In this document: positions 26,833-34,785 of the stretch, one piece after another | How positions within the stretch are numbered: the stretch's first letter is position 1 | How the letters are laid out: each line of letters opens with the position of its first letter | Made by a program: the position numbers and the translations under genes | Assembly (NCBI GenBank): GCA_025934105.1 | Contig: JAICYS010000004.1 | Location: 1-59,925 of the forward strand | Length of the DNA stretch: 59,925 nt | Source: Myxococcota bacterium | GTDB taxonomy: Bacteria > Myxococcota_A > Polyangia > Fen-1088 | Reading direction: 5' to 3' | The notes under the pieces: model-generated | Databases searched by the model: none | Told to the model about the DNA's origin: nothing | Seen by the model: only the letters and a program-made list of their open reading frames with translations

Positions 26833-27879
26833 CTATTTGATGAGTTCCGGGGCGTGTCGTTCGAAAATCTCGGCCACCGGCGCCATCTCCGGCGGCGCCT
26901 GCCGCATCGCCTGCGCGATGTACCCGGCCGTCGGCGGGATCCAGCGCAGAAACGCCGGGTTCTTTCGCACGCGATCGATGAACACGAACCGCCCAATGTC
27001 CTTCAGCTTGCGCTGAAGGCTCTGGAGCAGGAACAGCCGGCGAAACTCAGCCTGGTGTGAAACCCCCGCTGCCGCCATGAAGTCTCCGACCAGCGTGGTG
27101 ACTTCGTCGGGCGAGAGCACGACGTACGAGTCTCGGAGCAACGCAACCAGGTCGTACGCTTCGGTGCCAAGCAACGCGTCCTGGAAGTCGATGACCCGCA
27201 GTTCGTCGCCGAGCACCATCAGGTTCCGGCTCTGAAAGTCGCGGTGGACCAGGACGGCCGGCGCTGCGGCGAGCTCGCGGGCGAGCCACTCGAACGCCCC
27301 GTCGAGGGCGGACCGCTCGGCGGCCGCCAGCCTGGCTCCGCGCTGGGCCTCGAGGTACCACTCGCGGAAGTGGTCCAGCTCCCACCGCAGCAGCGGCTCA
27401 TCGAACCGACGCCCAAAGGCAACGCAACTCGGGTCGGCGTTCTGCCGTCCGAGCTGCTGCAGGCGGGCGATGTGCGCGATCGCGGCGCGGTAGAGCGGCC
27501 GCCGCGCCGCCGGGCTCGCGTCCTTGACGACCGACTCGAAGGTGTGGTCGCCAAGGTCTTCGAGCGCAATGAGGCCGCGGGCCAAATCGGCCTTGTAGAC
27601 GCGGGGGACCGGGATACCTCCCGCCTCCAGATAGCGCTGCACGTTCAGGAACGGGAGCTCAGGCGGAGCGCCGCCTCCCGTCGCTTCCTCCGACTTCAGG
27701 GGTTCGTCCGGCAGCTCCATGATGACCACGCTGGCGGGGGTTCCCCCGGCGACGCGCACGCGGTGGTAACGGCGGCTGGACGCATCCCCGACCAGCGTCT
27801 CGACCGCGCCTTCCGCGCCGCCGGTCACCTCGCGAACGAACGGGACCAGAACGTCGGCCAGGCGCGCTTTGTCCAGCAT
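26833..27879 (-). CDS. amgK: APH-fold sugar kinase, AmgK-like (cell-wall recycling)
   Basis: A 348-residue aminoglycoside-phosphotransferase-fold kinase. GDASSRRYHRV near the N-terminus, the catalytic loop VHRDFQSRNLMV and the metal-binding VIDFQDALLG match AmgK, which phosphorylates N-acetylmuramate/N-acetylglucosamine at C1 in the peptidoglycan-recycling bypass of de novo UDP-MurNAc synthesis. AmgK usually sits beside the nucleotidyltransferase MurU; no MurU is present here, so the assignment rests on sequence alone. TATTAT on the minus strand (27893-27888) is 8 nt ahead of the ATG, consistent with a leaderless message and a promoter shared with divergent rsmG. Confidence 0.8.
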   Translation of the reverse strand: MLDKARLADVLVPFVREVTGGAEGAVETLVGDASSRRYHRVRVAGGTPASVVIMELPDEPLKSEEATGGGAPPELPFLNVQRYLEAGGIPVPRVYKADLARGLIALEDLGDHTFESVVKDASPAARRPLYRAAIAHIARLQQLGRQNADPSCVAFGRRFDEPLLRWELDHFREWYLEAQRGARLAAAERSALDGAFEWLARELAAAPAVLVHRDFQSRNLMVLGDELRVIDFQDALLGTEAYDLVALLRDSYVVLSPDEVTTLVGDFMAAAGVSHQAEFRRLFLLQSLQRKLKDIGRFVFIDRVRKNPAFLRWIPPTAGYIAQAMRQAPPEMAPVAEIFERHAPELIK

Positions 27880-27886
27880 GGGCCGT

Positions 27887-27893
27887 GATAATA
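27887..27893. promoter_or_regulatory. Overlapping -10 elements of a divergent amgK/rsmG promoter
   Basis: The 7-bp stretch GATAATA reads GATAAT on the plus strand (9 nt before GTG 27902 of rsmG) and TATTAT on the minus strand (8 nt before ATG 27879 of amgK). The two hexamers share almost all their bases, so the two transcription starts should compete. No clear -35 match was found on either side. Confidence 0.5.
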
Positions 27894-27901
27894 CGTGCGT
27901 C

Positions 27902-28519
27902 GTGGGCCGCACAACAACGGAGACTGACGCCCGCGCGGAGCTGGATCGCCTCGCCGCCGACTGGCACGTCGAGTTGGCCGAAGCGGAGGCCGCACCGTTG
28001 GTCAGGTTCGCCGAGTTGCTGATGGAATGGAACGCGCGCATCAATCTGACCGGCGCGAAGACCGTGGGCGGACTGATCGCGGACCACCTGCCTGACGCGT
28101 TCGCCGTTGCGTCCGTACTGAAGGAGCCGGCTGACGTCGTGGACGTGGGAAGCGGCGGTGGGCTGCCGGCGATCCCGCTGGCGCTGTTGCGCCCCACCCT
28201 GCGGCTGACCTTGGTCGAGCCGCTGGCGAAGAAGGCCGCCTTTCTGCGGACGGCCGTCCGGGAACTGGGTCTCGGGGCGCGAGCGGAGGTTCAAGCCTGC
28301 CGGGCGGACGGGCTGGCGCAGGGCGCCTTCGACGTCGCCATGTCCCGCGCGACCTTCGCGCCGCCGGTCTGGCTGACCGTGGCTCGGGGCCTGGTTCACC
28401 CCGCCGGGCGAATCCTGGTGCTCACGGTCCCGGGCAGCGCCATCCCAGGACGGAGGCTGACTTACCACCAAGGTCGGCGAGAGTTGATCGAGACGACCCC
28501 CGAGGACCGTTCCACGTGA
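27902..28519 (+). CDS. rsmG: 16S rRNA (guanine-527-N7)-methyltransferase
   Basis: Methylates G527 of 16S rRNA with SAM. The 205-residue reading has the RsmG blocks: ELLMEWNARINLTGAKT, the SAM site VVDVGSGGGLPAIPLAL and SRATFAPP. GTG 27902 was chosen because GATAAT lies 9 nt upstream and there is no Shine-Dalgarno. In-frame ATG 27878 (213 residues) and TTG 27869 are alternatives that would run into the divergent amgK gene. In many bacteria rsmG is followed by parA-parB. Here the stop codon lies inside a parS-like site and no par genes follow. Confidence 0.93.
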   Translation: MGRTTTETDARAELDRLAADWHVELAEAEAAPLVRFAELLMEWNARINLTGAKTVGGLIADHLPDAFAVASVLKEPADVVDVGSGGGLPAIPLALLRPTLRLTLVEPLAKKAAFLRTAVRELGLGARAEVQACRADGLAQGAFDVAMSRATFAPPVWLTVARGLVHPAGRILVLTVPGSAIPGRRLTYHQGRRELIETTPEDRST

Positions 28520-28523
28520 AACA
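28508..28523 (+). other. parS-like ParB-binding site 1, overlapping the rsmG stop
   Basis: CGTTCCACGTGAAACA: 15 of 16 bases match the hybrid site TGTTCCACGTGAAACA, which combines the arms of the Bacillus parS (TGTTTCACGTGAAACA) and the Myxococcus form (TGTTCCACGTGGAACA). The core CACGTG and both AAC/GTT arms are intact. The rsmG TGA codon (28517-28519) lies within it. Confidence 0.85.
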
Positions 28524-28897
28524 TCCAGTCGGAACGGCGGCAAGCCCGGCGGGCCCCCCCGGGCCACCGAGGACCGTTCGCGCTTCACGAGGTCGAAGCG
28601 CCGCCACATCCGAGTCGGTCGGCGAATGGGTCTGCGGCTCTGCAATCCGGATTCGCTCGCCTGCCCCAGCGCGGCGCGGTGGTGGGTCCAACGCGACCTG
28701 CCCCGACGATCCGATGTCCTTTATGGAGGCCCTATGAGGGCTTCTTGCAGCCCACGCCAACGGCAATGTCGGTCGCTCGGTCCCGCCGTCTGGCGCGCAC
28801 GCCCGCGGGACGCCCGGCCGTCGGCCCTAAGGCTGGCTGAGCCGTCCTACACCGTTGATTTGTCCAACGGCCGGCCCGCCGCCGCGGGGTGGCCGGA

Positions 28898-28913
28898 TGT
28901 TCCACGTGAAACG
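28898..28913 (+). other. parS-like ParB-binding site 2
   Basis: TGTTCCACGTGAAACG: 15 of 16 bases of the hybrid consensus, only the last base differing. It is 390 bp from site 1 in the same orientation. Confidence 0.85.
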
Positions 28914-29130
28914 TCGCCCCTCCTGAATCCGGCGGCTGGTGTTGACCTCGACCAAGGTGCGCGCCTGGCCGCGACGCTCAGCTTGGCGCCCCGCACTTCG
29001 CGGAACGGTCAGTCGTACCAACTTGAAAGCCGCCCAGACGTCGCCCACCGTTCCTGGCTGGCCTCCCCCCGGATCCCCTCGCGTCCAGGCTTCCCGCTGC
29101 CCGGCGGCGCGAGTCGGGGCGCGTTCACTC

Positions 29131-29270
29131 TCGCCTCGGCTACGACGGCCGATTTCGCCACTCCCCTGCCCGGCGCCGCGAATTCCGGCGCATGCACGCG
29201 CGCCTCGGCCATGCCGACCGATTCCGCCACTCCCCTGCCCGCCGCCGCGATTCCGGACCCATTCACTCGG
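29131..29270 (+). repeat. Imperfect 69-bp direct repeat in the parS region
   Basis: The 16-mer GCCACTCCCCTGCCCG occurs at 29157 and again at 29226, exactly 69 bp apart, within a longer imperfect duplication (CGCCTCGGC upstream, CCGCGA-TTCCGG downstream in both copies). A partial third unit may begin near 29260. The 69-bp period is a multiple of three, but no real gene is recognised here. Confidence 0.6.
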
Positions 29271-29448
29271 AGTTGGCCCCTGTCCCATGCCAGCCGAAGG
29301 CTCGCGGAAGCAGCTCCTCCGGAGCTCCTTCCCGCCGATCGTCTGCCAGCATCCGTCCTGCCGGAAACCGGCTGCTCGTCGGCCTGCCCAAGTGTCCGGG
29401 GCCCCAACGGCTCCCGTAATCCAAGCGCCCGGGGCGTGCTCCCCGGTA

Positions 29449-29464
29449 TGTTTCACGTGGAACA
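29449..29464 (-). other. parS-like ParB-binding site 3, just upstream of bioF
   Basis: Reads TGTTTCACGTGGAACA on the plus strand, which is the exact reverse complement of the hybrid consensus TGTTCCACGTGAAACA. It lies 5 bp before the bioF Shine-Dalgarno (GGAGG, 29470-29474), so bound ParB could also affect bioFD expression. Confidence 0.87.
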
Positions 29465-29479
29465 TCGACGGAGGCTCCC

Positions 29480-30640
29480 GTGAGGGGGTTCGACGATCTG
29501 CTCGAAGTGGAGCTTCGTGACCTCGAGCTCCGACATGCCCACCGCTCCTGCCCCGAGGTCGCCGGGAGCTCCCGCGTCCGCATTCGCCTGGCCGCCTCGC
29601 AGGCCGTATCGTTTGCCTCGAACGACTATCTCGGCCTAGCCGCCGACCCACGCCTGGCAACCGCCGCCGCCCAAGCCGCACGATCCCAGGGATACGGATC
29701 GTCCGCCGCGCGTCTGGTCTCCGGCGACCTGCCCGCCCACCGCGACCTCGAACGTTCGATCGCGGGGTTCGTCCGCCGAGATGCCGCGCTGGTGTTTCCC
29801 TCAGGCTACCAGGCAAACATTGGCGCCCTGACGGCCCTGACCGGGCCTGAGGACCTGATTGTCTCCGACGCGCTGAATCACGCCAGCCTCATTGACGGCT
29901 GCCGCCTGTCGCGGGCTCGCGTCGCCGTTTACCCTCACGGCGACGTCGCGGCGGCCGACGCGCTCCTGAACGATTCCTCAGCCCGGCGCCGGCTACTCCT
30001 CACGGAGTCGCTTTTCAGCATGGACGGCGACACCGCGCCCCTGGCCGACCTGATGGAGGTCGCCGATCGACGAAATGCGATCCTGGTCGTCGACGAGGCG
30101 CACGCTCTCGGCGCCCGAGGTCCGGGCGGCCGAGGCCTCTGCGCCGAAGCCGGGGTCGCGCCCGACGTCCTGATCGGGACCCTCGGAAAGGCCTTTGGTG
30201 CCGGCGGCGGATTTGTCACCGGCAGCTCGAGCCTCCGAAACCTCCTCATCAATCGAGCCCGCACGTTCATCTTCACCACCGCCCTCCCGGCGCCCGTCGC
30301 TGCCGCCGCCGACTGCGCGATCGGGATTGCCGCTGGCCTCGACGGAGACCAGCGGCGGCAACACCTGATGGCCCTCGGCGACAGGCTGGCCCGCCGCCTC
30401 ACGGCCATTGTTCCCCAGAACCCGGTCCGGACCGGGCCCATCCATCCGTTCCTGCTCGGGGCGAACGATCGGGCCCTCGCCGTCTCGAACGCTCTGCGCC
30501 TGCGCGGCATCTTCGTTCCGGCCATTCGGCCGCCCACCGTTCCGACCGGCACAGCCCGCCTCCGGATCACCCTGTCGTCGGCCCACAACTTCGACGAGGT
30601 CGACCAGCTGGCCGACGCACTGAAAGAGGCTTCGGCGTGA
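29480..30640 (+). CDS. bioF: 8-amino-7-oxononanoate synthase
   Basis: PLP enzyme of biotin synthesis that condenses L-alanine with pimeloyl-ACP/CoA. The 386-residue protein has the AONS family blocks FASNDYLGLA, GYGSSAARLVSGD, FPSGYQANIG, SDALNHASLIDG, VVDEAHALGARGPGG and the PLP-lysine loop IGTLGKAFGAGGG. GTG 29480 has a GGAGG Shine-Dalgarno 5 nt upstream. It overlaps bioD (GTGA), forming a two-gene biotin unit. Paralogous alpha-oxoamine synthases exist, but adjacency to bioD settles the call. The parS-like site just upstream is unusual. Confidence 0.93.
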   Translation: MRGFDDLLEVELRDLELRHAHRSCPEVAGSSRVRIRLAASQAVSFASNDYLGLAADPRLATAAAQAARSQGYGSSAARLVSGDLPAHRDLERSIAGFVRRDAALVFPSGYQANIGALTALTGPEDLIVSDALNHASLIDGCRLSRARVAVYPHGDVAAADALLNDSSARRRLLLTESLFSMDGDTAPLADLMEVADRRNAILVVDEAHALGARGPGGRGLCAEAGVAPDVLIGTLGKAFGAGGGFVTGSSSLRNLLINRARTFIFTTALPAPVAAAADCAIGIAAGLDGDQRRQHLMALGDRLARRLTAIVPQNPVRTGPIHPFLLGANDRALAVSNALRLRGIFVPAIRPPTVPTGTARLRITLSSAHNFDEVDQLADALKEASA

Positions 30641-31350
30641 GCCGTCTCGCGGGCCTGTTCATCACCGGAACGGACACCGGGGTCGGCAAGACGGCCGTGG
30701 CGGTCGCGCTGCTCCGATGTGCCCTTCGACGAGGCCGGAAACCGATCCCCCTCAAACCGGCCGAGACCGGGTGCGTGCCGGACGCGGAAGACGCCCATCG
30801 TCTGTGGGACGCGGCCGGCCGACCGGTCGGGGAACACGAGGTCTGCCCGCACCGCTTTCGGCTCCCAGCCGCGCCCGCCCAGGCGGCGCCACCCGAGGGA
30901 AAGCGACTCGCCCTGGACGAGGTTGTCGCCCACGCCCGCAGCCTGGCCGCCCGCGGAGACTGGTTGCTCGTCGAGGGCGCCGGTGGCCTGCTGGTCCCCT
31001 ATGGTGACGACTGGACCGCGGCCGACCTGATCCAGCGGTTGGGGCTACCCACTCTGGTGGTGGCCCGCACCGCCCTCGGTACCATCAACCACTCCGCCCT
31101 CACCGTCCGAGAGCTCCAACACCGAAACCTCCCCATCGCCGGACTGATCCTGAATCGAATCTCGCCGGAGGAGCAACCGCAAGAGGCCGGCAGCTTCCGA
31201 TGGGTGGCCTCGGGGACGGGACTCGACCCGCTGGGTCCGCTGCCGTGGATCCCCGAGCCCCGCACCCCCGATGTGCTCGCCGACGCCCTCGAACAGTGCC
31301 TGGGCGCGGCGAGCCTCTCGGCCCTCTTCGGCGACCCGAGCGCAAGCTGA
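30637..31350 (+). CDS. bioD: ATP-dependent dethiobiotin synthetase
   Basis: Closes the ureido ring of dethiobiotin from diaminopelargonate, CO2 and ATP. The 237-residue protein has the P-loop GTDTGVGKTAVAVAL, KPAETGC, the VEGAGGLLVPYGD switch and VVARTALGTINH. The GTG start overlaps the bioF stop by 4 bp. bioA and bioB are not in the window. Confidence 0.95.
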   Translation: MSRLAGLFITGTDTGVGKTAVAVALLRCALRRGRKPIPLKPAETGCVPDAEDAHRLWDAAGRPVGEHEVCPHRFRLPAAPAQAAPPEGKRLALDEVVAHARSLAARGDWLLVEGAGGLLVPYGDDWTAADLIQRLGLPTLVVARTALGTINHSALTVRELQHRNLPIAGLILNRISPEEQPQEAGSFRWVASGTGLDPLGPLPWIPEPRTPDVLADALEQCLGAASLSALFGDPSAS

Positions 31351-31628
31351 TCCGGACCGGACCGGACCGGCAGCCGGCTATTGGCTGTGGCTGCCGAGCG
31401 CTATGCGACCGTTCGCCGGTTCCGCGGCCCGCGGGCCGGGGCGGCAGCGACTCGGCCGGCGGCGCCCCGGGCCAGTCGGAGAGCCCGTGTTGCCCAGCCT
31501 GCCTAGCAAATCAAATATGCCGGCTGAGGCGGCGGCGGAAACCGCGCTCACGACCAGCCCGCCTTGCCCGACCTGCTCCGCGATTTCCCGACGGTCCGAG
31601 CAGGCGGTTTCGGCCAGCTCTGACGCGA

Positions 31629-32126
31629 TCAGGGCGCCGTCTGGTCGGCGCGCGCCTTCGGGTAAATGACCACCCGCCGAAAGAGCCCCTCGCCGTCCGA
31701 TTCGGTGCGAACGCCGGGGTGATCGGCCAGCGTGACGTGCACGATCCGCCGATCGTGCGGGTTCATCGGCTCGACCGGCACGGGCCTGCCGCTTTTGACG
31801 GCCTTGTCAGCCAGCCGGCGCGCGAGGTCGGCCAGCGAGTCCTCCCGCCGGCCGCGATAGCCCTCCGCATCGACGACCACACCCGGCCCGTCGTTCGGCT
31901 TCTTGCTGATGATGCGGTTGATGATGTACTGCAGCGCGTCGAGAGTTGCGCCCTTCTTTCCGATAATCAGTCCCGACTCGGCCCCATGCGCGTCCAAAAA
32001 AATGCGCTCGCCGTCATCGAAGGCGCTGACCTCGGCCTCGATCCCCATGCGCTCCAGAATTTCGCGAAGCACTTTCGCAGCGGCCTCGCGTCGCTCGGAC
32101 AAAGCGGTCGTCGTAGCAGTCGACAT
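31629..32126 (-). CDS. jag: KH-R3H RNA-binding protein Jag/KhpB
   Basis: A 165-residue RNA-binding protein with a KH domain (GLIIGKKGATLDALQYIINR, about residues 52-71) and a C-terminal R3H motif (NPHDRRIVHVTLADH). The N-terminal Jag domain is short (VLREILERMGIEAEVSAF). In most bacteria jag lies directly after yidC. Here it is about 11 kb from yidC, on the opposite strand and on the other side of dnaA, which implies a local rearrangement. No Shine-Dalgarno is evident. It is preceded 9 bp upstream by a small basic open frame on the same strand. Confidence 0.9.
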   Translation of the reverse strand: MSTATTTALSERREAAAKVLREILERMGIEAEVSAFDDGERIFLDAHGAESGLIIGKKGATLDALQYIINRIISKKPNDGPGVVVDAEGYRGRREDSLADLARRLADKAVKSGRPVPVEPMNPHDRRIVHVTLADHPGVRTESDGEGLFRRVVIYPKARADQTAP

Positions 32127-32135
32127 TGTGCAGAC

Positions 32136-32363
32136 TCAGAACGTGAAGCTGGCGATTGGCGATGGCAACGGCGGTGGGACCACAGGCGCGGGCGCCGGCG
32201 GCTTGGCAAGGCCCGACGCCGGCGGAGGCGTCGCCACGCGAACCGCTACCGTCGCCGGGCGGGTCGCTGCTGGTTTGCGCGAGGCGCCGGCGCCAGCCGG
32301 GGGCTTGGTCGCCTTCGCGCGGGGCTTCCCTGCGGCGTTCCGCAATGGACGGGCCTTGGCCAT
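32136..32363 (-). CDS. Possible small Lys/Ala/Pro-rich protein upstream of jag
   Basis: A 75-residue open frame starting MAKARPLRNAAGKPRAKAT, ending 9 bp before the jag start on the same strand. The first half is strongly basic (Lys/Arg/Ala/Pro), like a nucleic-acid-binding or disordered tail. The second half is Pro/Val-rich. The 350-bp stretch between jag and pepA otherwise holds no gene. Without a recognisable domain or a good Shine-Dalgarno it may be only an untranslated leader. Confidence 0.35.
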   Translation of the reverse strand: MAKARPLRNAAGKPRAKATKPPAGAGASRKPAATRPATVAVRVATPPPASGLAKPPAPAPVVPPPLPSPIASFTF

Positions 32364-32476
32364 CGAGCAGCCGAAGCTACTTCCGCCCTGGGCAGCCTGT
32401 CAACAGCGCCCCGCGCTTGTCTTTGCGTGCCGCGGCTCCTATCCTTGACCCGCCGGCGGTCTCGCCGCGCTCATCG

Positions 32477-33958
32477 ATGCTCGATCTCACCGTCGGTCAC
32501 GGGGACCCACTCACCGAACCTGTGGAGCTGTTGGCCGTCATCTGCGGCGACGGGGACCTCGATCAGCCGCTGCTGAAACAGCTGGACGACCGTCTGGAGG
32601 GTCTGGTCCGACGCGCCGCTGCCGAGGAGCGGTTTCGCGGAAAGCTCGGCCAAACGCTCAGCTTCCATACCCGAGGGGCCGTGTCGCCCCGTCGCCTGCT
32701 GCTGGTCGGCGCCGGCGCCATCGCGCGGGAGGGAGAACGGAACCTGCGCGTCGCGGCCGGCTCGGCCGTCCGCGCGGCGGCCGCCTCGGGCGCCACACGC
32801 GCCTCAATCGCCTGGTGCAACGCCGGCGGAGGCGCTGCGGCGCTCGAAGCGGCGGCCGAAGGCGCCTTGCTGGGCACCTATCGCTTCGACAAATACCTCA
32901 CCGGAGAACGCGCCCAACACTCCAATCTATCGGGCGTAACGTTGCACGCGCCGGCCGCGCTGGAAGGAGCGGAGCAGGCCGTTGCGCGGGCGCGCAGCAC
33001 CGCCCGAGCGGTCGCCCGCGCCCGCGACCTGGTCAACGAACCGGCCGGCTACCTCACGCCCAGCCGGATTGCCGCGTCGGCCGAGTCGTGGGCACGGGGC
33101 GCCGGCCTCACGACCGAGATCCGCGGCCGGGCCGAATGCGCGGCGTTGGGCATGGGATTGTTCCTGGGGGTGGCCCAAGGCTCCGACGAGGAGCCGCGGT
33201 TCATTCACCTTTCCTGGAAGCCAACCAACGCTCGCCGGCGAGTGGTTTTGATTGGCAAGGGCGTCACGTTCGATTCGGGCGGCCTTTCGTTGAAGACCAA
33301 CGAAGGAATGCTCGACATGAAGACGGACATGGCCGGCGCCGCAGCCGTGCTCGCCGCGACGGTGGCGGCCGGCGAAGAGAAGCTGCCGATCGAGGTCCAT
33401 GCCCTGGCCGCCTGCACGGAAAACATGCCGTCCGGCCGTTCCTACAAACTGGGCGACGTGTTGCGCTCGATGGACGGAAGGACCGTCGAGATCAACAACA
33501 CCGACGCCGAAGGACGGCTGACGTTGGCGGACGCCATCACCTTCGGGTTGCGCTTGCAACCGGACGCGCTGTTGGACTTCGCGACGCTGACCGGCGCGTG
33601 CATGGTTGCGCTGGGTCCGCACATCGCCGGCCTGATGAGCAACGACGACGCGCTGGCGGGTGAATTCCTGGCGGCGGCTGAAACGGCGGGCGAGGAGATG
33701 TGGCGGCTCCCTCTGCCGCCCAGATTGGCCGAGCAATTGAAATCGGAGATCGCCGACATGCGCAACACCGGCGAACGCTGGGGCGGCGCTTTGACGGCCG
33801 GGCTCTTCCTGAAGGAATTCGTGGGCGCCACGCCCTGGGTTCACGTCGACATCGCCGGGCCCTCCAGCACAAGCAAGGAATTCGGCCACCTCGGCAAAGG
33901 GGGCACCGGGTTTGCCGCCTCGTCGATCCTTCGCTACCTCCGCCGCAACAGCGTCTGA
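32477..33958 (+). CDS. pepA: Leucyl aminopeptidase (M17 family)
   Basis: A cytosolic two-metal aminopeptidase releasing N-terminal residues from peptides. The 493-residue protein has the M17 C-terminal catalytic domain: VLIGKGVTFDSGGLSLK, MKTDMAGAAAVLA, the signature NTDAEGRLTLADA, and HVDIAGP near the end. The N-terminal 160 residues are the less conserved non-catalytic domain. ATG 32477 was chosen because the product then begins at the expected N-terminal domain; the open frame extends upstream over the jag leader. cdnL follows on the same strand after its own promoter. Confidence 0.94.
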   Translation: MLDLTVGHGDPLTEPVELLAVICGDGDLDQPLLKQLDDRLEGLVRRAAAEERFRGKLGQTLSFHTRGAVSPRRLLLVGAGAIAREGERNLRVAAGSAVRAAAASGATRASIAWCNAGGGAAALEAAAEGALLGTYRFDKYLTGERAQHSNLSGVTLHAPAALEGAEQAVARARSTARAVARARDLVNEPAGYLTPSRIAASAESWARGAGLTTEIRGRAECAALGMGLFLGVAQGSDEEPRFIHLSWKPTNARRRVVLIGKGVTFDSGGLSLKTNEGMLDMKTDMAGAAAVLAATVAAGEEKLPIEVHALAACTENMPSGRSYKLGDVLRSMDGRTVEINNTDAEGRLTLADAITFGLRLQPDALLDFATLTGACMVALGPHIAGLMSNDDALAGEFLAAAETAGEEMWRLPLPPRLAEQLKSEIADMRNTGERWGGALTAGLFLKEFVGATPWVHVDIAGPSSTSKEFGHLGKGGTGFAASSILRYLRRNSV

Positions 33959-34007
33959 CAACGTTCTGGCGCGCGCGGCGCGGCATTTCTGTCCGTCGGG
34001 GAAGCCA

Positions 34008-34036
34008 TTGATTCTCTGGCCCGGCCGTGATAGATT
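34008..34036 (+). promoter_or_regulatory. Sigma-70-type promoter of cdnL
   Basis: TTGATT (34008-34013), 17-bp spacer, TAGATT (34031-34036). Predicted start about 34043, giving a leader of about 37 nt that contains the AAGGAG Shine-Dalgarno of cdnL. Confidence 0.6.
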
Positions 34037-34080
34037 TCGCGGGCCTTGAAAACCGTCTTCAACAAGGAGCCAACGTAGTC

Positions 34081-34572
34081 ATGGAGCCGACTTTCAGAGT
34101 GGGTGATCTGGCCGTCTATCCGGCCCACGGCGTGGCGCAGATTGTCGGCATCGAGACGCGTGAGATCTCGGGGAACAAGCAGACGTTTTACATTCTGAAG
34201 ATCCTCGAGAACGGCATGAAGATCATGATCCCGACCCGCAACGCCGGCGCCGTCGGTTTGCGCGAGTTGATTCGCGCCGACGAGGTCGACGAGGTGTTCG
34301 AGATTTTGAAGAGCCGCGAGGTCGCCGTTGAAGGGCAGACCTGGAACCGCCGCTATCGCGAGTACATGGAGAAGATCAAGACCGGTTCGGTCTTCGAGAT
34401 CGCCGAGGTGCTCCGCGATCTGCAGCGGCTGAAGGGCGACAAAGAACTCTCTTTCGGCGAGCGCAAGATGCTCGACACCGCGCGCACGCTGCTGATCAAA
34501 GAGATCGCCGTCGCGACCAAATCGAAAGAGGTCAAGATCGAGGAAAAGCTCGATCGCATCTTCTCCTGCTGA
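34081..34572 (+). CDS. cdnL: CdnL/CarD-type RNA-polymerase-binding transcription factor
   Basis: A 163-residue protein matching the CarD_CdnL_TRCF family over its whole length: N-terminal Tudor-like RNAP beta-binding domain (FRVGDLAVYPAHGVAQIVGI, about residues 5-60) and a helical DNA-interacting C-terminal domain (WNRRYREYMEKIKTGSVFEI). It has no HMGA-like tail, so it is CdnL rather than the longer myxobacterial CarD. Family members stabilise the promoter open complex and are essential in Myxococcus and mycobacteria. ATG 34081 has AAGGAG at 34064-34069. It is a single-gene unit with its own promoter and terminator. Confidence 0.94.
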   Translation: MEPTFRVGDLAVYPAHGVAQIVGIETREISGNKQTFYILKILENGMKIMIPTRNAGAVGLRELIRADEVDEVFEILKSREVAVEGQTWNRRYREYMEKIKTGSVFEIAEVLRDLQRLKGDKELSFGERKMLDTARTLLIKEIAVATKSKEVKIEEKLDRIFSC

Positions 34573-34600
34573 TCGCGCCACGCTTCGGCGTGACCTCGAG

Positions 34601-34633
34601 CCCCGGCCCGGACCCGTCCGCGCCGGGGTTTTT
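34601..34633 (+). terminator. Rho-independent terminator of cdnL
   Basis: CCCCGGC (34601-34607) pairs with GCCGGGG (34622-34628), with an inner GGAC/GTCC stem, followed by TTTTT at 34629-34633. It lies 28 bp after the cdnL stop. Confidence 0.82.
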
Positions 34634-34785
34634 CGTTTGCGCACTCGGCCGCCACCCGTCCTGACCGACGCGTGATATCGGTCGGACCGGTCCGTGCGAA
34701 GATTTTTTGTTTGCGCAGGAAACCGCGGCGGCCGCGCGCCGATACCTTTTCGTTCAGCCGCTCTCGTTGCGGAAAGGAGATCCCC

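Larger units (their letters stand above)
28524..29448. other. Gene-poor parS region between rsmG and bioF
   Basis: About 925 bp in which I find no convincing gene. Open frames exist on both strands (longest about 285 codons on plus), but they are Arg/Pro/Ala/Ser-rich, lack Shine-Dalgarno sequences and show no domain. No ParA Walker motif or ParB HTH remnant is visible. It contains parS-like site 2 and an imperfect 69-bp repeat, and is bounded by sites 1 and 3. I infer a centromere-like region. Confidence 0.6.

Noticed and set aside
28626-29483. 285-codon plus-strand open frame (and overlapping minus-strand frames) in the parS region
   Set aside because: No Shine-Dalgarno, Ser/Arg/Pro/Ala-rich composition, no ParA or ParB motif, and it overlaps parS sites and repeats.
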